Shown here in pieces: positions 54,073 through 64,000 of a stretch of DNA of 64,000 nt. The notes beneath the pieces are model-generated. The model was given only the letters and a program-made list of their open reading frames with translations, searched no databases and was not told where the DNA came from. Source of the DNA: Gemmatimonadaceae bacterium (GTDB taxonomy: Bacteria; Gemmatimonadota; Gemmatimonadetes; Gemmatimonadales; Gemmatimonadaceae); NCBI GenBank assembly GCA_036504815.1, contig DASXUN010000015.1, positions 1 to 64,000 of the forward strand. Reading direction: 5' to 3'. Each line of letters starts with the position of its first letter. Position 1 is the stretch's first letter. The position numbers were made by a program, and so were the translations under genes.

Positions 54073-54776
54073 TGCGCTTTCGCCTCACCTCGTCCCTGCT
54101 TGCGCTCACCCTGCTCGCCTGCGCGAACCGGGACAGCGCGGGAGCCGCCCGCACCGCCGACGCCGCCACGCTGCAGCCGTCGTCGGTCGTCCCGGGCGAC
54201 TCCGCCAATGCCCTGCTGGCGAAGGCCGACGCGGGACGCATCCTTGGAGACCCCAAGGCTTCGGTCTGGCTGATCATCATCAGCGACTTCCAGTGCCCGT
54301 ACTGCCGGCAGTGGCACGAGGAGTCGTGGGAAGCCATCCGCAAGGAGTACGTGGAGACGGGGAGGATTCGCGTCGCGTACGTGAACTTGCCGCTCGAGAT
54401 GCACCCGAATGCGATGCCCGCGGCCCAGGTGGCCATGTGCGCCGCCGTGCAGGGCAAGTTCTGGCCGGTGCAGGATGCCATCTTCCGGACGCAGAAGGCG
54501 TGGAAGGATCTCGCGGACGCGCAGCCGTTCTTCGAGAAGCTGGCCGGGGATGCCGGCGCGAACGTCGACACCCTGCGCGCCTGCGTGACGTCCAAGGCCA
54601 CGCGCCCGCTCATTCAGGGCGACATCGATCGCGCCATGCGGGCCGGAGCGCAGTCGACCCCGACGTTCTTCGTCGGCGGCCAACCGATGATCGGGGCGCA
54701 GCCGCTGGCGGCATTTCGCGGCGCCATAGAAGCCGCGCTCGCGACGAAACCGGCGGCCAAGCCCGCCGCAAAGTAG
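54069..54776 (+). CDS. DsbA-like thioredoxin-fold lipoprotein
   Basis: 235 residues. The lipobox is LLAC (Cys18). The thioredoxin-fold domain has DPKASVWLIIISDFQCPYCRQWHEE with the redox pair CPYC (76-79), then the helical insertion and a cis-Pro loop AQSTPTFFVGGQPM. This is the Thioredoxin_4/DsbA-DsbG-like type, acting on disulfides in the periplasm as a membrane-anchored oxidoreductase. A short Ala/Lys-rich tail (KPAAKPAAK) ends the protein. It is followed by waaA 12 nt later in the same direction. Confidence 0.9.
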   Translation: MMRFRLTSSLLALTLLACANRDSAGAARTADAATLQPSSVVPGDSANALLAKADAGRILGDPKASVWLIIISDFQCPYCRQWHEESWEAIRKEYVETGRIRVAYVNLPLEMHPNAMPAAQVAMCAAVQGKFWPVQDAIFRTQKAWKDLADAQPFFEKLAGDAGANVDTLRACVTSKATRPLIQGDIDRAMRAGAQSTPTFFVGGQPMIGAQPLAAFRGAIEAALATKPAAKPAAK

Positions 54777-54788
54777 GCTGACGACGGC

Positions 54789-56072
54789 GTGAACCCCGCG
54801 CTGCGCGCCGCCTACGCCACTGCGGGCACGCTCGCGGAGTGGGCGTCGTCGGCCGCTCGCCACCACGGCGGCGGCAAGACGATGGCGTCGCTGGCGGGAC
54901 GGCGCGGCGTGATCGAACGATTCGCCCGGTGGGGCGCCGCGCATCGCGACCCGGTCCGTCCGCTGGTCTGGTTCCACGCCCCGTCGGTCGGCGAAGGGCT
55001 GCAGGCGCGCCCGGTCATCGAGTTGCTGCGCGCGCATCGGCCGGACGTGCAGGTGGTCTACACGCACTTCTCGAGCAGCGCAGTGAGCTTTGCCGCGCGC
55101 GTTGGCGCCGATTACGCCGACTACCTCCCGTTCGACACCGCGCGCGCGGCGCGCGCCCTCGTGCACGCGCTTCGCCCCACCGCGCTGGTGTTCAGCAAGC
55201 TCGATGTCTGGCCGGTGCTCGTGGAGGAAGCGGCCCGGGCCGGGGTGCGCGTGGCGATGATCGCCGCCACGATGGCCGAAGGATCGGGCCGGCGCGGCAT
55301 GATGGCGCGCGCCTTCCTGCGCGATGCGTACGCCGCCATCGGCGCCATCGGCGCGATCGACGCCGACGATGCCGAGCGCCTGGTGGCGCTGGGCGTGAAC
55401 CAGGCGCACGTGCGCGTGACGGGTGACACCCGGTACGATCAGGTCTGGGCGCGCGCCGCGGGCGTGGACCGGGACTCCGGACTGCTCGCACCGCTCGCGA
55501 GCGCTCGGCCCACGCTCGTCGCCGGCTCCACCTGGCCCGCCGATGAGACGGTGCTCGCTGAGGCCTGGCGCGGCCTCCGCGCCCGCGTGCCGACCGCGCG
55601 GCTCATCATCGCGCCGCACGAACCCACGCCGACGCATGTGAACGCGATTCAGGGGTGGGCAGCGCGGGAAAGTTTGCCGGCCGCGCGACTCGGCGCGCAC
55701 GATGTCGGCAGCGCCGAGGTGGTGATCGTCGATCGCGTCGGCGTCCTGGGCGACCTGTACGCGCTGGCGGACGTGGCGTACGTCGGCGGTGGCTTCCATG
55801 CAGCGGGGCTGCACTCGGTGATCGAGCCTGCGGCCTTCGGCGCACCCGTCCTCTTTGGCCCGCGTTGCGTCGGCAGCCGCGACGCCGGCTTGCTGATGGC
55901 GGCGCGGGGCGGACGCGCTGTGCCCGACGCGCGTGCGCTCCAGTCGTCGCTCATCGAGTGGTTCAGCAACGCCGCCGCTCGCTCCGCGGCGGGTCAGCGG
56001 GCGCGCGCGCTCGTGCAGGGTGGAACGGGAGCGGCGGAGAGATCCTATGAGATGGTCGTGGAGATGCTCTAG
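54789..56072 (+). CDS. waaA: 3-deoxy-D-manno-octulosonic acid (Kdo) transferase
   Basis: 427 residues. It adds Kdo to lipid A precursors at the inner membrane. The GT-B motifs are present: HAPSVGEGLQARPVIELL with the catalytic Glu, VTGDTRYDQVW, AGSTWPADETVL, then IIAPHEPTP and YVGGGFHAAGLHSVIEPAAFGAPVLFGP. The usual 'VE-TELWPN' segment reads VFSKLDVWPVLVEEA, so the first Glu is replaced. The N-terminus is short of a strong membrane helix. The start is GTG. Its presence shows an LPS-type outer membrane. Confidence 0.92.
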   Translation: MNPALRAAYATAGTLAEWASSAARHHGGGKTMASLAGRRGVIERFARWGAAHRDPVRPLVWFHAPSVGEGLQARPVIELLRAHRPDVQVVYTHFSSSAVSFAARVGADYADYLPFDTARAARALVHALRPTALVFSKLDVWPVLVEEAARAGVRVAMIAATMAEGSGRRGMMARAFLRDAYAAIGAIGAIDADDAERLVALGVNQAHVRVTGDTRYDQVWARAAGVDRDSGLLAPLASARPTLVAGSTWPADETVLAEAWRGLRARVPTARLIIAPHEPTPTHVNAIQGWAARESLPAARLGAHDVGSAEVVIVDRVGVLGDLYALADVAYVGGGFHAAGLHSVIEPAAFGAPVLFGPRCVGSRDAGLLMAARGGRAVPDARALQSSLIEWFSNAAARSAAGQRARALVQGGTGAAERSYEMVVEML

Positions 56073-56150
56073 AAAGACAACAGAGAAACAACAGAGAGAC
56101 AACAGAGAAACAACAGAGGCCGGGTGAGCATCGCTCCCCGGCCTCTCGCT
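56073..56150 (+). terminator. Repeat-flanked terminator of waaA
   Basis: Directly after the waaA stop are four ACAACAGAGAR units (11-nt period), then a 10-bp stem AGAGGCCGGG/CCCGGCCTCT (56115-56124 with 56137-56146, 12-nt loop) and CGCTCTTG. It has the same plan as the lpdA terminator but with a gene-specific stem. Confidence 0.7.
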
Positions 56151-56216
56151 CTTGATCGCCAGTCGAAATCCGAATGCGGATTCCTCGATCGTACGCCGAA
56201 TTCCTGACCCTCAGTG

Positions 56217-56855
56217 CTATTTCCGCAGCCCTTTTGGTGTCCACGCCACACTCAGCCCCAGGCCATTGCCTGAGCCGAGATAGTCGCTGCCGCCCGCGGT
56301 GGCCACGATGCGCAGCGCCACCTGCTCGGTCATCTGCAGGCTGCCGCCGACATCAATCGCGACATTGAGCTTGCGGTCGGCGTTGCCCGCGCGGCAATCG
56401 TTGCATCGGTCGAACGAGAGCCGCGGGTGCACGAACGGCGTCACGCTCATGTCGCCGTCGAGCGGAAAGCGGTGACCGATCGAGGCGCCAACGGGGATGC
56501 GGAGCACGTTGTGGCCGTCGACACCCGAGAATCCGATGCCGCCGGTCAGGGCGACATCAAATGGGAAGTCGGTCGTGGCCCGCGTCAGTTCCCGCGCCAC
56601 GTGACCGCCCAGGACCAGGCGCGACGAGGCATTGCCATCTGGATCGGCCAGCCCCGCATCCACGCCCAACTGCCAGAGCGGCGACACGGCCTCGCGCCAC
56701 TGGAAGAGCAGCGACGTCCCCGCCCTCCCGGCATCAGCCGCGGCAAAGTTGTACTCGCGCTCGACGAGCGTCGGCAGCTGGAAGGACGGGTAGGTATACG
56801 ACTGTCCCTGCGCGACGGCAGGGAGGATCATCAGGGCGAAAACCAGGCGCTTCAC
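56217..56855 (-). CDS. Outer-membrane beta-barrel-like protein of unknown function
   Basis: 212 residues from a GTG with GGAG eight bases upstream; the frame could start at a TTG 6 nt earlier. A signal peptide (VKRLVFALMILPAVAQGQ) is followed by alternating strands (SSRLVLGGHVARELTR, VALTGGIGFSGV, RIPVGASIGHRFPL) and a final strand GLGLSVAWTPKGLRK. There is a Cys pair CNDCRAGN in a predicted loop. It fits a small porin-like or YfaZ/OmpW-size barrel, but no family is certain. Confidence 0.65.
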   Translation of the reverse strand: MKRLVFALMILPAVAQGQSYTYPSFQLPTLVEREYNFAAADAGRAGTSLLFQWREAVSPLWQLGVDAGLADPDGNASSRLVLGGHVARELTRATTDFPFDVALTGGIGFSGVDGHNVLRIPVGASIGHRFPLDGDMSVTPFVHPRLSFDRCNDCRAGNADRKLNVAIDVGGSLQMTEQVALRIVATAGGSDYLGSGNGLGLSVAWTPKGLRK

Positions 56856-56942
56856 GATCAATTCTCCGACTGGGGACGGGGTTTCCTACCCCAGACGAAC
56901 GCGGAAGTGTCCGGTCACGCGCTCGCTTTCGTGGGTGTCCGC

Positions 56943-57124
56943 GGACTTCTTCAGCACGGAGGCACGGAGGACTGCCTGAGGGCCACGGAGAACTGCTACA
57001 AAGTGGGTAACGACATCGCGCCACGCAGAATTCTGCGTGGCGCGCATTGTAACCCAAGAAGTTGTCGTCCTCCGTGGCCCTCTAGCAGTCCTCCGTGCCT
57101 CCGTGGTGAAAAAGCCCGGACGTC
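56943..57124. repeat. Dispersed inverted-repeat element, copy 1
   Basis: The outer arms (CACGGAGGCACGGAGGACTG and further, against its near-complement on the right) pair over about 45 bases. The centre is a perfect 14-bp palindrome (57017-57030 with 57031-57044) of CGCGCCACGCAGAA type. It lies 3' of the DUF5916 gene on the minus strand. A second copy is at 59456-59694. Confidence 0.8.
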
Positions 57125-57135
57125 GCGCACCCGAG

Positions 57136-59409
57136 CTAGCGCCGGAACTGATACGCCAGCTTCACAAAGAACGCGTCGTCCGCGCGGCGCAGGTCGGAGA
57201 ACTCGTCGGCGCGCGGCGCGTCGAGACCGGTGCCATACCCGAAGAACGCGACCGTGCCCGGCGTCGGCTGGTAGCTGGCGAGCCAGTCCACGCGCAGGCG
57301 GCTGGCGGCGGTCGGCACGGAAGCCGATTGGTTCACCCAGAGCGTCTGTCCATCATCGGCCGAGCGCAGGGCGTCACGGCGCTCCGAGCGGTATTCGCCC
57401 ACCACGCGGACGAACATGGCTCGCGTGAGCTGGTACTCCGCCTTCACGCGCGGGATCAGCGTCCGCGCATACTCCGAACCGTCGAGGCGCCGCGTGATGC
57501 GCGACGACGCGAGCGTGGCCTCGACGCGGGCCGCGCTCGTCGGACGCAGCGTCAGCGACCCGGAAAGGCGGAGGTCGGTGCCACGCGACCCTTCCGCGAA
57601 GATCGGCGAGGTGGTCCGCTGCACCGAGACCGACGCGTTGACCCGCTGCAGCACGGGGGACGAGACTGTGGCGCTGACGTCGGCCAGGCCGGACTGCCAG
57701 GTGGCGGGACGGTACGGCAGCGCCGTCGGTCCGCCGCCGATCGTGTATCGGGAGTAGGCCGCGGGATCGACATAGAAGAACTGCCGCGCCACCGACGTGT
57801 TCACGTTCCAGCCGCCGCGCAGCCGGATCATGAAGTTGACGTTGTCCTTCCCCTCGAGCGGCGCGCTCGTGAAGCCGCCGCCCGAACGCCAGATGCGCGT
57901 CGGACTGAAGAACGTCGTGAAGCTCTCCACCCGCGCCCCCGGCTCGCCGTACCACGACAGCCGGTTGAACCAGTGGAAGCTCGTGATGTTGTTGCGCGGC
58001 ACGAAGCCCGCCTGGCTCTCGAACCCGCGTCCGATGTCGATCCACTGGATGTTGTATCCCCAGTGACGCCCGGTGCGGTCGTTCTCGACCTTCCAGATTT
58101 CGCCCTGCCGGCCGGGCAGCCCATCGGTGCGCGTCGCCGCAGTGCCGAGCTGCGCCTCGAAGAAGTACAGCTTGCGGTAGACGAGGCGGACGTCGGCCGC
58201 CGCGACACGGTTGTACGCCCCGCCCTGCTCCTTGTCGGTGACAGTGAGGCCGGCATTCGAGCCCGCGCCCAGGTCGCGGCGCAGCCGGCCAATCTGGAAC
58301 TGCGCGTTCCCCGCCCCCTGATGGTCCCGCGCGCTGAGCAGCGCCACGCTGTACGCGCCAAGCTTCCCCGTCACCTTCCCGCCGACGGATGGATCCTTGA
58401 GCTGTCGCGTGTAGACCAGCTGGTTGGGCGTGGCGAAGAGCTCGATCCCTTCGAGAAAGAACGGACGTTTCTCGGGGACATACAGCGCGAAGCGCTCGTT
58501 GATCGTCACCAGCCCGGCGTCACTCTCCACCTGGCTGAAGTCGGGGTTGAAGGTCGCGTCCAGCGAGAGTTGCGTGAAGCCGAGGCGCAGGTTCGCCCCG
58601 GCGCTGGTGACGGCATCGCTGCGGGTGAACGACCCATCCGGCTGTCGCTGGCCGGCGGCTGACGAGGTGACGAACGGCTGCACCTCCGTGACCACGCCGC
58701 GCTCGAGGTCGTGGAGCCCGGTCAGCGTCCCCGACTGCGCCAGGAACGACGCACCGGCGCGGCGCACGCCGCTCCACGTGTCCTCGTAGCCCGAGGACGG
58801 CGAGAAGCGGTGCACATTGAAGCCCCACGTCTGCGCGCCCGTTCCCGGCAGGCGCAGGCTCTTGAACGGAATCCGCAGCTCCACTTCATAGCCCTGCGGC
58901 GTGAGGCGGCCGCGCGACTCGTAGTAGAAGTCGGGGTTGTAGTCGATGCTGCCGCCCATCATCGTCGTCGCGCTGTAGCCGCCTTCGGTGCGCACGCCGT
59001 CCAGCTGCACGCCCAGCGCGTTGACGCCGAACATGAACGCCCGCCGCTGGTCGTTGAACGTGTCGAGGTACAGGAGCACCCGGTCGTCATTGCCGATCTT
59101 GTCGCGGTCGGCGCGTGTCGCGCGCAGCGACGCGGCGTCGGCCGTGAACGCGCGGATCCCCACCATCAGCGCGTCGGGGGCGTACCACAGGCGCACCTCC
59201 GTCCGTTCCTGCGCCGGGCGGCTGTCGACGGGCATGTACTGGCGGAAGCCGTCGAGCACCGCGGCCTGCGCCCAGGCCGGTTCGTCGAGCACGCCATCCA
59301 CGGTGACGCGCGCGTCGATCCGCGGAATCGCAACGGACGGCCGGGCCGATTGCCCAAGAGCCGAGTGAGCGCTGATCGCCGCGCCGAGCAGAAATGCGCT
59401 GAATCGCAT
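57136..59409 (-). CDS. DUF5916 / CBM9-like outer-membrane protein
   Basis: 757 residues. A signal peptide (MRFSAFLLGAAISAHSALGQ) is followed by a family-9 carbohydrate-binding-like domain (IDARVTVDGVLDEPAWAQA, RTEVRLWYAPDALMVGIRA), then a DUF5916 barrel-like domain with FNPDFSQVESDAGLVTINERF and PEKRPFFLEGIELF, which are diagnostic. It ends in KLAYQFRR. Such proteins are outer-membrane proteins, often next to peptidases or sugar-handling genes; the molecular role is unknown. It is monocistronic and bounded by inverted-repeat elements on both sides. Confidence 0.88.
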   Translation of the reverse strand: MRFSAFLLGAAISAHSALGQSARPSVAIPRIDARVTVDGVLDEPAWAQAAVLDGFRQYMPVDSRPAQERTEVRLWYAPDALMVGIRAFTADAASLRATRADRDKIGNDDRVLLYLDTFNDQRRAFMFGVNALGVQLDGVRTEGGYSATTMMGGSIDYNPDFYYESRGRLTPQGYEVELRIPFKSLRLPGTGAQTWGFNVHRFSPSSGYEDTWSGVRRAGASFLAQSGTLTGLHDLERGVVTEVQPFVTSSAAGQRQPDGSFTRSDAVTSAGANLRLGFTQLSLDATFNPDFSQVESDAGLVTINERFALYVPEKRPFFLEGIELFATPNQLVYTRQLKDPSVGGKVTGKLGAYSVALLSARDHQGAGNAQFQIGRLRRDLGAGSNAGLTVTDKEQGGAYNRVAAADVRLVYRKLYFFEAQLGTAATRTDGLPGRQGEIWKVENDRTGRHWGYNIQWIDIGRGFESQAGFVPRNNITSFHWFNRLSWYGEPGARVESFTTFFSPTRIWRSGGGFTSAPLEGKDNVNFMIRLRGGWNVNTSVARQFFYVDPAAYSRYTIGGGPTALPYRPATWQSGLADVSATVSSPVLQRVNASVSVQRTTSPIFAEGSRGTDLRLSGSLTLRPTSAARVEATLASSRITRRLDGSEYARTLIPRVKAEYQLTRAMFVRVVGEYRSERRDALRSADDGQTLWVNQSASVPTAASRLRVDWLASYQPTPGTVAFFGYGTGLDAPRADEFSDLRRADDAFFVKLAYQFRR

Positions 59410-59455
59410 CGGGACAATTTAGCCGCGTGCGCCCCCGATTTCAGCGGTATTGCCT

Positions 59456-59694
59456 CGGACTTCTTCACCGCCGAGGCACGCTGGCCTCTTTCACCACGGA
59501 GGCACGGAGAACTGCTGAGGGCCACGGAGGAACTGCAACTTCTTGGAGTAACAACCCTCGCCACGCAGGGCTTTAGTGGCGCGCTGCTGTTACCCCGGCG
59601 TTTGCAGTTCTCCGTGGCCCTCAGCTTCTCCTCCGTGCCTCCGTGGTGAAGAAGCCCAGCGTTCCTCCGTGGTGATGAAGCCATCGGCTATCAC
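59456..59694. repeat. Dispersed inverted-repeat element, copy 2
   Basis: The arms CACCACGGAGGCACGGAGAA and GAGGGCCACGGAGGAACTGC on the left pair with GCAGTTCTCCGTGGCCCTC and CCTCCGTGCCTCCGTGGTG on the right. The interior CGCCACGCAGGG ... TGGCGCG can also pair. It is clearly related to copy 1, with a different loop. It fills the 336-nt gap between the DUF5916 start and atpC; apart from the terminator next to atpC, I see no other feature there. Confidence 0.8.
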
Positions 59695-59696
59695 GC

Positions 59697-59722
59697 AAAA
59701 GGCCGCCCCCATCGGAGCGGCC
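59697..59722 (-). terminator. Intrinsic terminator of the atp operon
   Basis: Minus strand: GGCCGC, a 10-nt loop, GCGGCC, then TTTTGCG. It is 24 nt downstream of the atpC stop. Confidence 0.7.
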
Positions 59723-59745
59723 CCGGGCATTCGCGCACCGACCAG

Positions 59746-59994
59746 CTAGACGGCTTTTGCCTGCTCCGTCACCACGCGCACCACGTTGTCCACCACCTGC
59801 ACGAAGCCGCCTGACACCGCAAACCGCGCCGGCGTCGCGCCCTCCACGCGCAGCGTCCCCTGCCCCAGCACCGTGATCATCGGCGCGTGGCTCGGCAAGA
59901 TGCCCACCTCGCCGTCGAACGCGGGCGCCACGACCGACGTGGCGTCCCCCTCGTACAGCGTCGCTTCCGGCGAGACCACCGAGACCTTGAGCAT
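59746..59994 (-). CDS. atpC: ATP synthase epsilon subunit (short form)
   Basis: 82 residues, only the N-terminal beta-sandwich (LKVSVVSPEATLYEGDATSVVAPAFDGEVGILPSHAPMIT, ARFAVSGGFVQVVDNVVRVV). The C-terminal helical hairpin that inhibits ATP hydrolysis in many bacteria (usual length about 130-140) is absent. Similar short epsilon subunits are known in Chlorobi and Bacteroidetes, so this is probably natural. It starts 3 nt after atpD and ends the operon at an intrinsic terminator. Confidence 0.94.
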   Translation of the reverse strand: MLKVSVVSPEATLYEGDATSVVAPAFDGEVGILPSHAPMITVLGQGTLRVEGATPARFAVSGGFVQVVDNVVRVVTEQAKAV

Positions 59995-59997
59995 GGG

Positions 59998-62297
<2,300 letters not shown>

Positions 62298-62341
62298 GGA
62301 TCAGATGGTTGATGGCAGATGGCGGATGGCAGATGAACGGG
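62298..62341. repeat. Heptamer repeat between atpA and atpG
   Basis: Units GATGGCA, GATGGCG and GATGGCA (complement of the TGCCATC/CGCCATC type) fill the whole 47-nt gap between the atpA stop and the atpG start. They occupy the place where the SD would be. Confidence 0.75.
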
Positions 62342-62344
62342 TCA

Positions 62345-63907
62345 TCAGGCCAGGGACTTCTTGTACGCGTCGATCGCCTGCTTGAGCTGCGCCTCGATTT
62401 CCTTCGACAGCACCTTCTCCTTGCGCAGCGCGTCGCCGACCTGCGGGAACTTCGCCGCCATGTAGGCGAGGAAGCCCGCCTCCCATTCGCGGACCTTGGC
62501 CACCGGCACGTCGTCGATGTAGCCGTTGGTCACCGCGTAGATGATCATCACCTGCTGCTCGGCGGGCATCGGCCGGTACTGTCCCTGCTTGAGCACTTCC
62601 ACCGTGCGGGCGCCGCGGTCGAGCTGGCGCTTGGTGGCGGCGTCGAGGTCCGACGCGAAGGCGGCGAACGCCTCGAGCTCACGGTACTGGGCCAGGTCGA
62701 GGCGCAGGCGGCCGGCGACCGACCGCATCGCCTTGATCTGCGCCGAGCCGCCCACGCGCGACACCGAGATGCCGACGTTGATGGCGGGACGCACGCCCGA
62801 GAAGAACAGGTCGGACTCGAGGAAGATCTGGCCGTCGGTGATGGAGATGACGTTCGTCGGGATGTACGCCGACACGTCGCCGGCCTGCGTCTCGATGATC
62901 GGCAGCGCCGTCAGCGATCCGCCCGGGGCGAGGATGTGCACGCCGTCCACGACCTTCGGGTCGTTGGAAATCTTCGCGGCGCGCTCGAGCAGGCGGCTAT
63001 GGAGATAGAAGACGTCGCCCGGGTAGGCTTCACGGCCCGGCGGGCGGCGCAGCACGAGGGAGATCTGGCGGTAGGCCGCGGCCTGCTTCGACAGGTCGTC
63101 GTAGACCGCGAGCGTCGCCTTCCCCTCGTTGTACATGAAGTACTCGGCCATCGCCACGCCCGAGTAGGGGGCGATGTACTGCATCGGGGCCGGGTCGGAG
63201 GCCGTGGCCGCGACGACGATGGTGAACTCCATCGCGCCCGACTCCTTCAGCTTCTCCACCACGGAGGCGACGGTCGACGCCTTCTGGCCGATGGCCACGT
63301 AGACGCAGATGACGCCCTGCCCCTTCTGGTTGATGATCGTGTCGACCGCGACGGCGGTCTTGCCCGTGCCGCGGTCGCCGATGATGAGCTCGCGCTGGCC
63401 GCGGCCGATCGGGATCATCGAGTCGACGGCCTTGATGCCCGTCTGCAGCGGCTCCTTCACCGGCTGGCGGACGATGATGCCCGGGGCGATGGACTCGACC
63501 TTGCGCGTGTGCTTGGCATGGATCGGGCCGAGGCCGTCGATCGGACGGCCGAGCGGGTCGACGACGCGGCCGACGAGTTCGTGGCCGACCGGCACCTCGA
63601 GCACGCGGCCGGTCAGGCGCACTTCGTCGCCTTCCTTGATCTGCAGGTAGTCGCCGAGGACGACGGCGCCGATGTTGTCCTCTTCGAGGTTGAGCGCGAG
63701 GGCCGTGATGCGCTCGCCGGTGGCGACGGCGGTGATCTCGAGCATTTCGCCCGCCATCGCCTTCTTGAGGCCGTAGATGCGGGCGATGCCGTCCTTCACC
63801 TCGAGCACCGTGCCGATCTCTTCGACGTCGAGCTTGTTCAGGTCGGCGGCTTCGATTTCGCGAAGCAGGATGTCCTTGATCTCACCGGGGCGCAGCGACG
63901 TAGACAT
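62345..63907 (-). CDS. atpA: ATP synthase F1 alpha subunit
   Basis: 520 residues. It starts [23 protein letters not shown]. The P-loop is [15 protein letters not shown], followed by [35 protein letters not shown] and the [17 protein letters not shown] motif. It is the non-catalytic nucleotide-binding subunit of F1. The ATG at 63907 is preferred over the longer frame because the upstream codons are made of C-rich heptamer repeat. atpH would be expected just outside the window. Confidence 0.97.
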   Translation of the reverse strand: MSTSLRPGEIKDILLREIEAADLNKLDVEEIGTVLEVKDGIARIYGLKKAMAGEMLEITAVATGERITALALNLEEDNIGAVVLGDYLQIKEGDEVRLTGRVLEVPVGHELVGRVVDPLGRPIDGLGPIHAKHTRKVESIAPGIIVRQPVKEPLQTGIKAVDSMIPIGRGQRELIIGDRGTGKTAVAVDTIINQKGQGVICVYVAIGQKASTVASVVEKLKESGAMEFTIVVAATASDPAPMQYIAPYSGVAMAEYFMYNEGKATLAVYDDLSKQAAAYRQISLVLRRPPGREAYPGDVFYLHSRLLERAAKISNDPKVVDGVHILAPGGSLTALPIIETQAGDVSAYIPTNVISITDGQIFLESDLFFSGVRPAINVGISVSRVGGSAQIKAMRSVAGRLRLDLAQYRELEAFAAFASDLDAATKRQLDRGARTVEVLKQGQYRPMPAEQQVMIIYAVTNGYIDDVPVAKVREWEAGFLAYMAAKFPQVGDALRKEKVLSKEIEAQLKQAIDAYKKSLA

Positions 63908-63965
63908 ATCGAGTGCAGGGTGCAGGGGAAGAGTACAGGGTGTGGTGCGGGGTGCGGGAGAACCG
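63908..63965. repeat. C-rich heptamer repeat immediately upstream of atpA
   Basis: On the minus strand it reads CCCGCACCACACCCTGTACT, CTTCCCC, TGCACCC, TGCACTCG and then the ATG of atpA. It is the third copy of the block seen at 3116 and 30334. There is no SD between it and the start codon. The last 35 nt of the window show nothing else. Confidence 0.7.
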
Positions 63966-64000
63966 GGGAGCCGGGGGCACACCCACTCGGCGTCGCCGCG

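Noticed and set aside
53789-54781. An alternative plus-strand frame starting VLFDLDGAATARE
   Set aside because: Its opening superficially resembles a HAD hydrolase, but it then runs as a shadow through the DsbA-like gene. No HAD motifs follow.

Overview
The window looks like a chromosomal segment of a GC-rich, diderm bacterium, most likely of the phylum Gemmatimonadota or a close relative in the FCB group. Three things support this: a SusC/SusD pair with other TonB-plug-type proteins, an LPS-type Kdo transferase (WaaA), and a very short ATP synthase epsilon subunit. Many genes start with GTG. This placement is inference from gene content; no rRNA or other marker is present. I found no phage, IS element, CRISPR array or tRNA.

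Layout. 0-9.2 kb: glycine decarboxylase gcvP (minus), then a 51-residue membrane peptide and a LipM-like octanoyltransferase (plus), then a five-gene oligopeptide ABC importer with overlapping or nearly abutting genes. 9.3-12.3 kb: a POT peptide symporter, a coiled-coil protein and a methyltransferase (minus). 12.4-16.9 kb: a class-I amidotransferase-like hydrolase, then a chain of two glycosyltransferases, a DUF3108 protein and a deoxyhypusine-synthase-like protein. 17.0-23.3 kb: lipA followed by the full pyruvate dehydrogenase complex (pdhA, pdhB, pdhC, lpdA). 23.5-28.1 kb: an M14 carboxypeptidase lipoprotein, an unknown secreted protein, lipB, a DUF900 hydrolase and a stand-alone plug-domain protein. 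28.2-34.7 kb: a UvrD-type helicase, then envelope genes on the minus strand, including two HExxH-type metalloproteins. 34.8-42.3 kb: dnaE-accA-PSP1/RicT-metG. 42.4-45.9 kb: an M23 peptidase, LemA, a nucleotidyltransferase and a TPM protein. 46-53.3 kb: a minus-strand susC-susD-lipoprotein-DUF4397-plug locus. 53.9-59.4 kb: a DsbA-like lipoprotein, waaA, an outer-membrane protein and a DUF5916 protein. 59.7-64 kb: atpA-atpG-atpD-atpC (minus).

Two themes link the genes. The first is lipoate metabolism: lipA, lipB and a lipM-like gene lie near their client system (the PDH E2 subunit), and gcvP depends on a lipoylated partner. The second is peptide use: an ABC importer, a POT symporter and several secreted peptidases.

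The most unusual content is intergenic. At least eleven places carry heptanucleotide-periodic low-complexity repeats (CCGCCAT-like, CCGTCTT-like, CCCTGCA-like and GGGGGGC-like). One stretch lies inside the pdhC coding sequence, one supplies the stop codon of a gene, and two fill the ribosome-binding region of atpA and atpG. A second class has 10-11-nt purine-rich units (ACAACAGAGAR) on one side of a GC hairpin and their complement on the other, directly after stop codons at gene ends. A third class is a pair of roughly 180-240-nt dispersed inverted-repeat elements. Several genes also have a -10-like hexamer only 6-8 nt before the start codon, which suggests leaderless transcripts.
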